Source of the DNA: Sequoia sempervirens
Taxonomy: Eukaryota > Streptophyta > Pinopsida > Cupressales > Cupressaceae
Direction: 5' to 3'
Assembly: GCA_007258455.2 (NCBI GenBank)
Contig: VDFB02252616.1
Location: forward strand, 117,878,128-117,942,127
DNA length: 64,000 bases
Every line of letters begins with the position of its first letter. Position 1 is the first letter of the stretch. Shown one piece after another: positions 35,479-48,500 of this stretch. The translations under genes were made by a program, and so were the position numbers. The notes under the pieces are model-generated. The model was not told the origin of the DNA. It saw only the letters and a list, made by a program, of their open reading frames with translations, and ran no database searches.

Positions 35479-36739
35479 TCTGTTGGAGGTGAATCTTAAT
35501 TTTGAAAAAAGAGCATAATAAAATTGTCTAGCCTCACGAGACAAAGCCTATAGAGAAGAAATGTGGATCCCTTCCGAATTAACCAAAGAGGAAATAAAAC
35601 TCCGATTACAACGAGCCTGTACAAAATGATGGAAGAATGCAATATTCTTGTCCCCTTCCCAAAGCCAATCAATCTGATCCTTTTGTTTCCAAAAAATATC
35701 CTCACGGAGCTCCCACTCCTCCACTACTCTCGCAACCTAGGATTCAACTCTACCTAAAGCATCCAAGAAACCAGAGTCCTGAATTTGGTGAGTAATCTCA
35801 TCAAGGCGCGCCTGAGCATTCCTCTTCATAGCTCGTAGGTTGCCAAAACACAACATATTCCATCTCTTAAGGTGATATTTGACATATTGAAGTTTCTTAA
35901 CAAAGGTGTACATATTTGTACCATAAGCAAGGCCTCCATCACACCACCATTGGGCCATTAAATCATGCAGGGAAGAATTTTGAAGACACATAAGCTAAAA
36001 CTTAAAAGGAGGATTCTTAGGAAATGTAAAAAAGGTTGCTAAAAACTTAATTAGCCAATGATCAAAACCCATCCAATTAAGAATCTCAGAACCAATAACC
36101 AAGCTACCCCCCACCCAAAAACAAGAGACAAGAAATCTATCCAACCTTTTAGAAATAACTTCCTCTCCACTCCGTCTATTATTCCAAGTGAAAACCCCAT
36201 TAGAAGGCTTAACATCAATTAAGGCTAGAGAATCCACATTCTCCTGAAAAATATTAGAAGTGGGCCCAAGTTGAGGCAACCCACCTCTTTTCTCCTCCAA
36301 ACTCAACATAGAATTGAAATCACAAGCTAAGAGCCAAGGAAGATAAGGAGCACAAGATCTTACATACCTTATATGAGCCCAAAGCCAAATTTTTCCCCAA
36401 ATATCAGTCGAAGCATAAACATTAGAAACCAAAATAGTTTCACCTATTTCCAAAGAGGAGGCAATGATGGAGATAGTAGAATGACTAGAAATCCACCAAA
36501 TGGGAGAAATCTTTCTTGGATCCCAAAAAAGAGCCAAACCCCCATATCTCCCTTGAGAACCAATGCATTGACACTGACCAAAATACCAGATGAGAAGCAC
36601 ATTAAAGCATGAAATCAACTAAAAGTTTAGTCTCTTGAACACAAGAAATGTTTGAAGAATGGACTGCAACCAAATCATGAATATCTTTTTGATGGGAGGT
36701 GCTATTCAACCCCCTTACATTCAAAGAGAGAATAATCAT
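35479..36739 (-). pseudogene. LINE ORF2 N-terminus: AP endonuclease and linker
   Basis: ORF2 appears to start at the minus-strand ATG at 36,739-36,737 (MIILSLNVRGLNSTSHQKD), followed by ISCVQETKL, the metal-binding glutamate motif of LINE endonucleases. Further on are GRYGGLALFWDP, LVSNVYASTD, LLACDFNSMLSLEEKRGG, GVFTWNNRRSGEEVISKRLD (about 36,200-36,140) and FDHWLIKF in place of the usual SDHxPI. The linker (35,995-35,500) includes WNMLCFGNL and DWLWEGDKNIAFFH, then reaches the LTR insertion. Two frame changes and stops are present. The function was nicking target DNA for target-primed reverse transcription. It is inactive now. Confidence 0.88.
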
Positions 36740-36759
36740 GGAGGAGATTGGAAAAAGTG

Positions 36760-38290
36760 GGCATCAATGGGCTTAACAGACCCAGATTCCACCAGTAAAT
36801 CTCTAGTGAGTTTAATCTTCTCAAGATCCTTCTTACGACCACTTTTCAAAGAGAACTCAAATAGCCCCTTCATAAGGGTGCGTTGTTGCACTCCCAAGAA
36901 TGGAGAAGACCCCTTGCTCTTGCCAAAAGCTAGCCCCTCCTTAGCCAAATCTACTAAAACAATATCATCATCATCCTACATAGGACCATTAGGGGACACC
37001 AGATGATCTTGCACACCCTATGAGAAATGAAGATCATGATCGGATCCCCATCCCTACACCACATCACAACCCATACCTGCAACACCTTAAGGCACATCCG
37101 TTGAGATTCCTTCCTCCAATACTAAAGTGTCCAACACCTCAAACCGATTAAAGCCCTCTTTAGCATGCCTATCCCTGAAAGATCTCTTTTGACCCCATCC
37201 CTTAACCTGAGGCTTAACTAGTACAAATCCATCCTTATCCAATTCGCCCTCTGTCATGGGAGATTTCCCTTTGTCCTCCTTAACCCCTTTTGGTGTTGAA
37301 GATAAAGGGGAATTATTAGAAAGAGGAGATTTATTTACCCTAGGACAATGCCTCTAAAGATGTCCATACTCATGACAAACTAACAACAAAAAGGAAGAGA
37401 TTCATAATCAAGTAGATGAACCCAACACAAAGACCTAAAACAAATTTCTAGAGAATCCGGCAAGGGATTATTCAAATCTATCTCCACACAAATACAGGCA
37501 AAATAAATAACCTTTTTTTCAAGGGTTTGTTGAGCAACTGCAATAGGCTTACCAAGAAGAGCAGTAATCTATTGTAAAATATCTTCTCTCCAAAACTCTA
37601 AGGGAAGTTGTGGCAGTCAGACCCAGACAGGAACCCTCAACGATAATTCTTTAGCTGAATTAAAATCCATATGCCAAGGTTTGATAAACAAGCCAACATG
37701 ATTATAAAAGTAGGTTTCTCCCTTAAAAACCTAAATCCTATAAGCCATATTGAAAAAAACCACAAAAAAATAACTGTTTGCAGCCACCATAAGCTCCAAG
37801 TCTCCCTCAACCTACCACGTACACCTGATCCAAGCTTCCAAAGTCAACAGAGGTATATGAATCTCAAGAAATTTGTAGATTAGAGCACATCTTCTCCAAT
37901 AAGAAACATCATCAATAACCAAATCTAGAGAAAAGACCAAAACTGAACGATCTTGGCTTATGGGCAAACAGCCCTTCACTTTCTTCAATTTAGGACCCTC
38001 CCCCACATAAAACGACTCTGATTGTTGATTTTTTATACCCGAAGAAGAGCCATTAAGAGACACACCACCTCCAACCACCACCAAACTATTAGAAACTTGT
38101 TCCTCCACCATAGTCCCACCAACCCACACACCAACCAAAGGAAACTAAGAAACAGAAGACCCCCCCAAATGCAACAAAAGACCCCCCACACCCAACACCA
38201 AAACCCTCCACTAATCAACTTTGGGAATTTTCTTGCACGAAGAGACAAGACCATGCAGTCACAGCCTCACAGGTCGTGGGCTTCCAAGCC
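36760..38290 (-). pseudogene. LINE ORF1 (DUF4283 and zinc knuckle)
   Basis: The minus strand from about 38,260 reads VLSLRARKFPKLISGG near the N-terminus, then (after a frameshift) SLDLVIDDVSYWRRCALIYK (about 37,930-37,870) and FIKPWHMDFNSAK (about 37,690-37,650), VPVWVXLPQLPLEFW (X marks an in-frame stop), and a CCHC-type knuckle FCHEYGHL-RHCPR at about 37,385-37,340. DUF4283 followed by a zinc knuckle is the usual plant L1 ORF1, an RNA-binding gag-like protein. The tail down to 36,760 is Lys- and Ser-rich. Several stops interrupt it. Confidence 0.82.
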
Positions 38291-38356
38291 CACACTGCAC
38301 CCACCGTCACTCCTCCTCATCGCTTTTTGTATGAAATTCAAATTTAAACGAGATGT

Positions 38357-41300
38357 CACTCTTTATATAGTAAATTTATTTTTTTTCCTTCAATTTTTTT
38401 TGTATTTAAAAGTTAAAACTTTAGTGCATGGATTTCTTTTTTTCCAATTTTGATAAATGTGTGTTTTGAAAACATAATTTTTCTCATGGGATGTCACCTT
38501 TGTCTTAACTATTTATCCAAAATAGAAAAAAAAAGATACCATCTTGACATAGAATCTCTTATCTAGTGCACCATATTTTTTTGAAAAAAATTAGTATTTT
38601 TCTTGATAAGATAATCAACCTTATATTTTGGTGTTGATAACATAATTTAAGTAAAAATAAAAGATAAATATAAAAATTAATTAAAATTTTAAAAACTATA
38701 TATATTTGAAAACTACACTTATAGATTTACAATGGGATGTTTTGATTAGAAAAATGTCATTTACATGAGTAGGAGTTGTTGAAACATCAAGTTTTTTGAA
38801 TAAATTGTATTTTTGGTGAATTGGCCCCAAAGTCCAGTGCTATATATGCATTTAGTGAACAATTTTATTTGAAAAAGTTGTGGATGTATCTAACTTATCT
38901 ACAATGAATATAGATAGATCATATGTTTGACCAAAATTGTTTTTTAGTTAGAAATACTTAAATTCATTTATGTTGATAAGTTGAATAAAAGTGTGACACA
39001 ACTTTATGCTTTTACCCTGTCATTTTGTTAGAACCATTACATTGTTTTGAGTCCTTGTACCCTCTTCTAGAATATAAAGCACTCTCTCATGTGAAGAGAA
39101 ATTCTCCTTACAATAGAGCATATTGAATTTGTATCTCGTAAACATTAATATTTAGCTACACAAGTAAAAATAAAATAATAAAATGATAAGATAATTTTTA
39201 AATTGTAGAACATGATTCAAGGCTAATTCATGTACTAAAGGATCTCCATAAAAATAATTATTTGCTAAGACAAATATTTTCTCCTCTCTTATTTGAATTT
39301 TCTTATTAACATTTCCACTAGTATCATTAATGTGGAAACATAAACATCCAATTTTATTAGAATTGATGTCATTACAAAGATTTTTCATAGCATCTTAATT
39401 GTACTATTTTTCATACATGGAGAGAATCAATTATTAAATAGATCTTGAAATATAAGTGTGTTGAAATAAAGACCCAATGTTGCACATTTGAGGTGTCTTA
39501 ATTTTTTCTCATGGAATCAAATCTCAAATCATATTTTTTCATCCATCTTCATGATTCTACACATAAAAAAGCTCTTAAATTTTCTGCTTTGATTAATTGA
39601 TTAGATTTTATCATATAGGTATATGTACTTTGGTTTTATTCCAACTATTGGATTTTTTCTAATGGGTGTAATGAGTTTTCTCTTTACATGAAAATGATGC
39701 ATTAAATTTGTAATCAATCTTTCTGCCTACATCATCAGCTAACATGGTAGTTTATCCTTGGATATATTCATTTAGATTTCATCAAACCATATGGATCTTG
39801 AGATGTGATCATAAAATCCAATTACCTTTGGAGTAACCATGATTGATGAATCTAATTAGAAGACTTGTAGCCACTCTTAGGCATTGTTGGCTAATAGATT
39901 CAGCACCTTGAAGTTTTATTCCAATAATCTTGATTCTTTGCCTGAAAAGATGCAATTGTCCCCAACAACTCTGGGTAATTGTTCCTTATAAGAAATAACC
40001 ACCCTCTAAATTTTAGAGGTATAACTCCCTCGTATGATTTGATTGATTTTTGGGTATGCTTTTAACCGGAAAGTAGAAAAGGAAAACTAACAATTGTACA
40101 TAACCATGACACAGATGTGAATGATGAACTTAGAATAAAAAGGTGCAAATAAATGATACATAGATCACCCACTTCACACCCACGAATGATAATTAGGAGA
40201 GGTGAACAATAACTCTTTTCAATGGATGAGTTAATTCAAATTCATAGATTCTACAATAAACACATACACAATCCGATATAGCAGATAATACACCAAAGAA
40301 TAATTATAAAGACGCACAGGACATTTGCAATAGTTATAGAGTATGAATTTGGTTGTCGGTGAGATGTAGAAGTTTCCTAACCTGCTGTAGCCTCCGAAGC
40401 AAGTCTTAGAACTACCGTATAGTACAAATTTAATTTGACTTTTCTCTCAGCGGATAGTGTAATGTATCAGCCCTTTAAGAAGTTCGTATAACGGATAACC
40501 ATTGCTTGATGAAGGTTTTAAAACCTTCTAAAACTTCGATGCCTTTAAACTTCCACTTTTATTTTTGTCGACAAATTTAATGGTTATAACAATCTCATTG
40601 CCCAACGAAGTTATTTTAACCTTGTCAAACTCTATGTGCAAAAAAATTGTTAAGTTTTGAACACTATTTAAATTTTAAATTACAACTTTGAGTTAGAAGA
40701 CGAAAAATTCCATATCCTTCAACTAGAAAATCCTTTCTTCATGAAATTTAGACAGGATGACATGTAATCACTATTAAACCAAATCCAGAAATTGTTTTTG
40801 CTCCGAACGCCCGAGATCTAACTTTTGACATTTTGTAAATTACCGGCTAGGGACTTAAAAATTTAAAATCTCTCAAAAGGTGAGAAGTTTTGATATAAAA
40901 AATAGCCACATAGGACAAAATGAGGGTAGGATCAGTCCTACAAAAGGATTTTACACCAACTTTTATGGATTTTCAAAATTAATTGTTTTTTGCGATTTGA
41001 AAGGTTAGACTACTCAGGATGCACCAAAAACTTAGAATGGGTCAGATCCAAATCATAGACAATAGACATTAATAGATCTATTATGTTCTAAAATGGATAA
41101 GAAGATCTAAGAGAGGTTTGGGTGGAAACATGCAAATCCTAATAATTAATTTCCTATAGATGAATATGTGTGTGGTTTTCTCATACAAACACCACATTGG
41201 CTATTATATCTACTTGTTATGGATTATATTATTTGTAAGGATGAAATATTAAGTTCCTTGTTGTGTAAATAGGAAGTTGTGAATCCATCACAAAACCTTA

Positions 41301-42346
41301 GAGTTGGATTGTATAATCTACGTCTATTATGGTCTTACTCCTAAATACGTGTTTCCTAACATCATAAAACAAACATTAACTATGAAAGGAAAAAAATGTT
41401 GTATAGACATAAAACAAACATCAAATTTAAAAGGAAAAATATTATATATAACTAAAAAAAAAAAAAAAAAAAACTATTTTCACTATTTGGAGGTTCTCAT
41501 GCTCCTTTAGCAAACATAAAGTTAAATTATCCTTCCATGTTCATTCCTCTTCCTTATGGAACCCATACATTTAGATCTAATGATTTACCACATAAAGTCA
41601 TGTTAAACCAAATAACTCAAGTCTAAAAATTCTCTCATTTACATTCAAATAACACAATACACATCTCACATTTCTTAGTAAAGAAGTAAAATTATCGTTT
41701 TATCAAAATAGGTGATTCATTAAAGATAAATTTTATTATGGTTGAAATGGAAGGCTACGTCTAGTTATTCAAAGAATGCACCTTGATCTTTTACTCCTTG
41801 GGAGCTTTCTTCGAACCCTAAACCCTCAAATATTTGATCCAAAATAAATAGGAGCCTTTGTGGATGTTAGAGACCCTTCTCATGTGCATAAAAGGACATT
41901 TTTGGCATTTTTTACATCAACTAAATTGAACTATTCTTGAAGCATTGGGTTCCAATCTTCCATTTCACTAAAGATTGACCTAATAAAGTCCAATTTGGAT
42001 TTTTCTTCTACTATTACCTAGTGAGTACTAGATAGATAATATTGCAACAAATTAGCATAGTAATTTGAGAATATATCACCTCTTATGAGATAAAACAAAA
42101 CCTAGGATTGATCATATGTATTAATATAGATGATAAATACTATCAAATATGATTATCTTGAACTAAGATGGACTAGAATGGGAGCAACTACTTGATTACT
42201 AAAAAAATTATTCAAATGTAGAAATTTTAATGAAGACGTGCACCTTGCTTAGGTATATCTGACAAGGGTCTAGTCCAAAATAAATTTGTACCAAGTCAAT
42301 AAGGTTGAAATCGCATAAAAAAAATTTACTAAGGATATACATAATG
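38357..42346. other. AT-rich stretch without recognisable genes
   Basis: There are no retroelement protein motifs or convincing frames. An A21 run lies at about 41,453-41,473. The segment 39,950-40,700 has mixed composition and phrases such as ATAACTCCCTCGTATGATTTG that recall LTR sequence, but I found no ends or partner copy. Confidence 0.55.
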
Positions 42347-42365
42347 AACATTCTACAAAATATTG
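42347..42365. repeat. SINE target-site duplication, left
   Basis: ACATTCTACAAAATATTG (18 bp, from 42,348) is repeated perfectly after the A-tail at 42,520-42,537. Confidence 0.92.
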
Positions 42366-42519
42366 CCAGTATTGGCATGGTGTGATGGTTTATAGGTGGC
42401 ATTGTTGTTCTTGCCACCAAGGTTCAAACCCCATCGGGGTGGTATTGTTGAATGGTTGTATTCCAGTTCATAGCTCCGGCCAAAAGCGTTTACCCCTTGA
42501 ATATAAAAAAAAAAAAAAA
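42366..42519 (+). mobile_element. tRNA-derived SINE with A-tail and intact target-site duplication
   Basis: A unit of about 150 bp begins CCAGTATTGGCATGGTGTGATGG, written here as CCAGTATT then GGCATGGTGTGATGG (A-box-like). It carries GGTTCAAACCCCATCGGG, a close match to the RNA polymerase III B box of tRNA genes, and ends with a run of about 17 A. Perfect 18-bp direct repeats flank it. This is the hallmark of a SINE mobilised by LINE machinery. The unbroken duplication suggests the youngest insertion in the window apart from the LTR elements on the right. The family name is not known to me. Confidence 0.88.
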
Positions 42520-42537
42520 ACATTCTACAAAATATTG

Positions 42538-43250
42538 TTGATAAAAGTAAAAGACTAATGATAATATATTTAATAGATCATGTATACCTAAGAAAATAAT
42601 GAAAATTTTTCCACAACTCTGGAGATAAAACTAGTGAATCAATTTGCATCATTGAATGACCTTCGAGGGATATAATCATCTCAATTAAGTAGGAAGTATA
42701 ACAAATTTAGCTCAAAATTTACAATAAAAAATTAAATCTTGACCAACACAAGAACAATAAAATAATCTTTTAGGCTCAACAAATTATTAAAGTATGACAA
42801 ACAAAAGAAAGAGTCACAATAAGGTAACCTTTATATCACTCTTTACACAATAAAATATGATTCTAAAGGTAAAAATTTGGGTATAGTTAGGATAGTGTGA
42901 TATTTAATTATAATAATAATGTATAATATTGACATATCCATGAAACATAGAAAAAGAGGGCTATGATGTCTAACCCTCTTTTCCACTATGGTTTCATTCA
43001 ATAAATGAGATCCAAAACCTTTAAATAACTATCAACCTATTAAGAGGTGAGTTAAGTCAAGATTTAGGGATCTTGTTGCAATCTCTCCTTTATACAAGGA
43101 CAGAGTGGTGAGTTAAATCATAATATGGGGAGAAGAAATTGAACTAGTAAATTAACCCTAATTCTAGGTCTATCACATACAATAAATGAATCTAGCACAA
43201 AATAGAGAGAAATAGTAACTTTTCTGAAAAAATAGAGAATAGGGAATGTT
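42538..43250. other. AT-rich stretch without recognisable genes
   Basis: Low-complexity A/T-rich DNA. No frame or motif that I can support. Confidence 0.6.
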
Positions 43251-44775
43251 GTGCACCTAATCAAATCTTGCTATCCCTGAAACCCTAATAGGGACTCATT
43301 CGCCACCTTGGGTGAATGGTTCCTGGTGTACCTATTCGAGGAGCTCTAAATCTGGAAATGAAGCTTGTACAGTGTAATAGTTTGTTGTCTCTAAAACCCT
43401 AACAGGGACTCATTCACCACTTGGGTGAATGGGTTCTACTAAGCCCTTTTGGAAAACTCTGAATCTGATCTTCAACTTCCAGGTTTGTACTCCTTCCTTA
43501 CAACTTGAAACTCTTGCTTTTAGATTCAGATTTGCTAATAATCTACAAGAAAAAATTTGAAGCTTGTTGGTGGATAGGGGTTTGCCTCAATCAAACCCCA
43601 TGTTAGTAATTAAACCTTGATGATGAATGAAAATCTAAAATATGTAATGTGTGTGCAATCCTAATCTTAAGTGTGTCTAAGATTAAGATCCTTAAAAATG
43701 CAAAGGAAATCTTATTCAATTGTGTTTGAATAGAACCCTAAAATGAAACATGAAAGTGACCTACTATAGAAGATCCCAAATCCTCTCAATAACTCACAAA
43801 TCTAAATATACCTCTCTTTAGGCTGCAAGTAGGATGATCATAGAAGATGGAATCACTTAGGAAACAAGTCCTTAGGCTTGGTTGTATGTCGTGTGCATCT
43901 CCCAACACCTAGATTCCCTCATGGTTCTCCATAGGCATCTATCATCAATCCTTCAATAATGCTTGATCTTTGAAACAATATGAGTTTGAAGACTTGTAAT
44001 GCTACTCCAAAACTTCACTCTTGCTTGCTTCTTGAATATGAATGCTTGATCTCATGAAAATTCTCTAGACTCAAAGATTGCTTATCTTCTCTAGTAGTGA
44101 AATTATGCAAAATAACCTTATATTTATACATAACTTAAGATTTAACCCTGAAATTTAAATAACACAAGCCGACATTAGATCTAGGATTTAAAATCATTAA
44201 AATGTTGCCACAAATAAGTTCAAAAAGGGGTGTCTTAAGTAAGAAGGACCCATTCGCCCAAAGTGGTGAATGGGTCCTAGCACAATTTTCTAAGAGCAAG
44301 CTTCAAGGAGGTGAAATATTACTAAAAAACCCACCTCAAATATGTTAAAAAAAGGGTGTCCTAGGTAAGGAGGACCCATTCGCCCAAAGTGGCAAATGGG
44401 TCCTAACATAGTTTTCTAGGACTCAAACCTTGCTAATTTAAATGTTATGCAATATTATTAATGAGTGTCGGGATAGATCCTTCAAAAAATGTAATTAATA
44501 AGGCTTGGATTTGAATTAAAGGGGCCAATTAAGCTCGATTTACCTCAATTAATTTATAAAGCCCTAGATTAGTGTGAAAGTGTAAGAAAACACTTTAAAA
44601 CACTCTAAATAAGGCATAATTAGGCCCATTTTAGTTAAAAGGGTCCTAGACTTAGTGTGAATGTGTAAAACACATTACAACACTAAATCAATGCATAATT
44701 AAGTTAATTTTAGTATTAATTATTCTCAAATTAAGTGTGAAAAAGGGTTACTTTTTTCTACACTACAATCCAACA
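43250..44775 (-). mobile_element. LTR-like repeat with recurring hairpins and TATA box (copy 2, reverse)
   Basis: The reverse complement has the same plan as 13,300-14,960: GTGTTGTAATGTGTTTTACA words, GGACC/GGGACT-ATTCGCC hairpins at about 43,291, 43,405, 44,246 and 44,371, and the identical TATAAATATAAG word. Sequence between the hairpins is substantially diverged from copy 1, so the hairpins and promoter are the best conserved parts. It abuts the 5' LTR of the Copia element at 44,779, and no target-site duplication was found. Confidence 0.5.
44117..44128 (-). promoter_or_regulatory. TATA box of the LTR-like repeat (copy 2)
   Basis: The minus strand reads TATAAATATAAG, identical to 14,120-14,131 in copy 1. 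Confidence 0.5.
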
Positions 44776-44778
44776 CAT

Positions 44779-45546
44779 TGGGTTCATGGGTGCTTGGATG
44801 TCCATGTAGGTGGATGAGAGATACTATTTTTAATTATTATTCTCCTTGTAAGTTGTGATATTAATTTTATTTAATTTCATGAGTGAAGTGGAGCAAAAGA
44901 ATGACAATTATAAGTTGACTAGACTTCATTTACCCACTTTCTCCATTCTAGATGCTATAAGAGAGTGAAGAACCTTTGCTTGTGATAGGTGGGGTCCACT
45001 TAAGTGTGTGGTATAATTTAGGACTGCTAGACTTGGGAGTGGTGCCTACTACCTTCAATAAGGTCAAAGATGCTTTTGTAAATGGTTACTAATCATGGGT
45101 GTATTGATTGACCACAAAGGGGTGTTGAATTTTCATCATACCATGGTTTTGAGTGGTCTTGGTTTTGGTAAATCCAGTTGCGGTTTCATCTCTTTGATTC
45201 TCTATATATTGTATGCATTAGATAGTTGTTTCATATGGATTATCTATAGGTACATAGGTGTCGTCATAATGTTATCAAATTAAGGAGAGAAGTGTGTTGA
45301 TTATGTATTCTTTCTTTTGAAAATTAATGCATACTCATGTTTTCAAGTTTCTAGTGGATTTTTTTCTAAAAGGAGTTCTCTAGGAACATCTAGTGTCATA
45401 AGTCATATTTTTTATGGCTTTATAGTTATCTATTGCTGATTTAAACTTCCACACATTTAATTTGTGATTTATCATGTGATGAATTAATTAGAAATATAGA
45501 TTTACATGCTCTATTTGTGAGATTTCATTTATCATATTTTTTGACA
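44779..45546 (+). mobile_element. Copia element, 5' LTR
   Basis: This 768-bp block aligns along its length with 52,088-52,787 (shared phrases: GGATGAGAGATA, GGGAGTGGTG, AAGGTCAAAGATGCTTTT, ACCATGGTTTTG, GAGAGAAGTGTGTTGA). It begins TGGG, ends TTGACA, and is followed within three bases by a decayed primer-binding site. The two LTRs are strongly diverged, so the insertion is old. A target-site duplication could not be recognised. Confidence 0.85.
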
Positions 45547-45548
45547 TT

Positions 45549-45563
45549 TAGTATTAGAGCTAA
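45549..45563 (+). other. Degenerate primer-binding site of the Copia element
   Basis: TAGTATTAGAGCTAA matches the tRNA-iMet primer-binding site TGGTATCAGAGCCA with a few transitions, directly after the 5' LTR. Confidence 0.75.
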
Positions 45564-45599
45564 TAGTTTTGATTAAAGATGATGACACATTTCTTGAAG

Positions 45600-48500
45600 T
45601 GTTGAGGGCTTTTTGGTTATAGTGGGAACTTTTGATTTGATTGATTTTGGATATATTATAATTGAAACCATGGTTCCATCTTCCATTCATAAATTGATAA
45701 TTTTAGTGACACTTGTTATGATTATGGATATTTTAAAAATAGAGGATCTATTGGACGAAAGAGACTCGTAGAAAGTTGTCGAAAAAGAGGAAAAGCTTAA
45801 AGGAATGTAAGATGTATATTATGTAAAGTTAAAAAAAGGGAAGGCATAAGGAACCATTTCTAGTTGTATCTTAAAAACCCTCTTCAATATCTCAAAGGAG
45901 ACCATTGTGTATGTATTGTGGAATAGGACAGGTATATCTACCAAACTAAAATTTTGACTAATGAATTATATATGAAAAGACATTTTCATTCTGTAAAAAT
46001 AAAGGATGGTGAATCTATTATATAATAATTAAATATTTCTAAATTTATTTTGATGTAGTTTTAGCTAGATTTTCTAGATGTTAAGCTTGATGAAGAATAT
46101 AAATGTATCTTCATACCTTTATCTTTGTGAAGATATTGGTAAATTTAATTTTTCTATCAGTGGTAGTGCTACTTATCCAAAAATGGATAATCTTATTGCT
46201 ACATTGATTTATTAGGATTATGATACGAATATCCATGGATGATGGTTTGATGGATGCCTTCCATGTCTATGGAAGGCCCAAGGAAAAAGGTGAGTCTAAT
46301 TGGAAAAATAAGAAATATAGATCATCCAAGTCAAAAGAATAGTTGAAAACCCTTGGAAAGAGTAGGGTTAACTATTGGAACTGTGGAAAGAAAGGACATG
46401 TGAAAAATTAACTTAGAAACAAAATGAAGTTTTATGTTTTCTCCATAAACAAATCTTCTAATGATGATGATTCTAATGCTTTATTTATTTTAGCTAACTC
46501 TATGAGTGATGATGCTTGAACATTAATTCAAGTTTCTCCTACCATGTAACTCCCCATACATAGTCGTTTTCATCATACAAGGATTACGATGGAATAGAAG
46601 TTTTCCTTAGAGACAAGAATACATGCTTTTTATTGGCCAGGGAAAGGTACAATCGTATTTTGGTGATGGAGGATAAAAAATATCAATGATGCTTTTCATA
46701 TTCTAGGACTTGTGAGAAAATTTGTGTCTAGAAATAACTTTTGAGTTCATATGACATTTGAAAAATCTAGTTACAGGTTGATGGGAGGAAATTTGGTATT
46801 ATCTCAAGAATCTTGGTTAGGGACTTTGATTAGTCTGAATGCCTCTACATTTTATAACTTTTCCAAAGTCTGTAACAATTTTTAAAATGCATGTATGATG
46901 TGGCACTAATTTTTGGACTCTAGACATTGGTGAAAAGGGTCTTCAAACCATGATTAATTAAAAAATAGTTCATTATTCTTTTATTACTCTAATGATCACT
47001 TTGATTCATGTGAACATTGTGTTTTTAGAAAACATAATAAACTATTTTTTAAATCATATAGTAAAGATATTGTTATATATTATTCATTCAAAGGTATTTT
47101 GTCTAGTGGACATGAGTTCTATGAGAGAATATCAGTATTATGTTATGCTCATTGATGATGCCTCTTGATACACCTAGGTTTATTTTATACATTCTAAATA
47201 TAAATCATTCTTTAATTTTAAGGAATTCAAAGCCTTGGTTGAGAAATAATTAGATAATGAAATAAAGGTATTAAGATCTAATAATGGTGGTGAATATATT
47301 CTATGAAATTTGATGAGTTCTATAAAGTATGCAGGTACTATTAAATGGAAAACTACTCCATGTACACCTCACTAGAACAAGGTGGTAGAGAGGATAAATT
47401 AAAACTTGGTAGAAAAGGGATAAAATTATGTTGATTGGTACATGGTTCATTATTGTTTTTCCAAGTAGAGGTTGTGAGTAGTACTTGTTACTTGGTAAAT
47501 CAATCTTCTTGTTGGGCTCTTGTAAAAAACCTTATGAGATTTGGATAGGTAAAAACATTCTATTTCACATTTAAGATAATTTGGTTGTCAGGCTTTCATT
47601 CATGTGTCTAAGAAAAAGTGATTTCTCTAAGTTAGAGGATATTGAATCTTAGATGCAATCCATGGAAGAGGAGATTATGTCATTGGGTAGTTAGAACAGT
47701 TGGGATCTTTTTATCCATGCAAGAGGAGATATTTACGACAAACCATCGATTAGAGAGGTACAAGGTCAAACTACTTGCCAAGGGATACTCTTAAAGAAAG
47801 TGAGTTTATTTTGGTGAAATTTTCTCTCTTTTTGTTAAATTGTCTTTAATTATATTCTATTATCTATTAATATAGCTTGTAAATTTGAGATTGAGCAAAT
47901 GTATGTTAATTTATTTTTACATGGGGATCTTAAAGAGAAAATTTATCGGTGACAACTAGATGGTTTCAAGTTAAAAGGGAAGGAACATTTGGTTTATAGG
48001 TTAAATTGGTATTTGTATTATTTAAAATGATTTCCTTGGATGTGGCATAATTTTTTTGGTATATTTTATTTGAATTTGGGTTTATTAGAAGTGAAAAGGA
48101 TCATTATGTTTATATTAACTATATTTATGATCAAATTATAATCATTATCTTGTATACAGATGACATGATATTAATTATATTTATTTAGTAAAAAAGGGGG
48201 ACAATTAGGGAGATTAAGACTCAACTTTCAAGATAATTTGATATGAAATTTATATAAGGGTGACAAAGTTCATTATGGGAATGGAAATCAACAACTAGAT
48301 TGAGCTCATAAAAAGCTAAGTCTTATATAAAGTAAGTATGTTTACTTTATTTTACAATAATTTGTTATGAACGATTATAAACCTGTGAGTATTTATTTAT
48401 CTATATGCACTAAAGTTTAATTGGATATGTTCCCTCACTCATATGTTTATTTAAATAAAATGTTTAATGAGTCTTGTGGTAGTGTTGGTGGTAACTTAAT

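Larger units (their letters stand above)
29792..38343 (-). mobile_element. L1-type LINE, split by a solo LTR
   Basis: The minus-strand order is ORF1, endonuclease, linker, [3.5 kb LTR insertion], reverse transcriptase, RNase H. Without the insertion the element is about 5 kb, a normal size for a somewhat shortened plant L1. The two ends carry an imperfect 13-bp direct repeat (TTAAATGAGATGT at 29,779-29,791 and TTAAACGAGATGT at 38,344-38,356), a plausible old target-site duplication. The expected poly-A tail beside the left copy is not evident, so the exact ends remain uncertain. Stops and frameshifts occur in all domains. Confidence 0.8.

Noticed and set aside
38022..38453. Plus-strand 143-codon frame rich in His, Pro and Thr
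   Set aside because: It is the antisense shadow of the LINE ORF1 N-terminus.
42480..42537. tRNA gene at the B-box-bearing unit
   Set aside because: There is no cloverleaf. The A-tail and flanking direct repeats identify a SINE.
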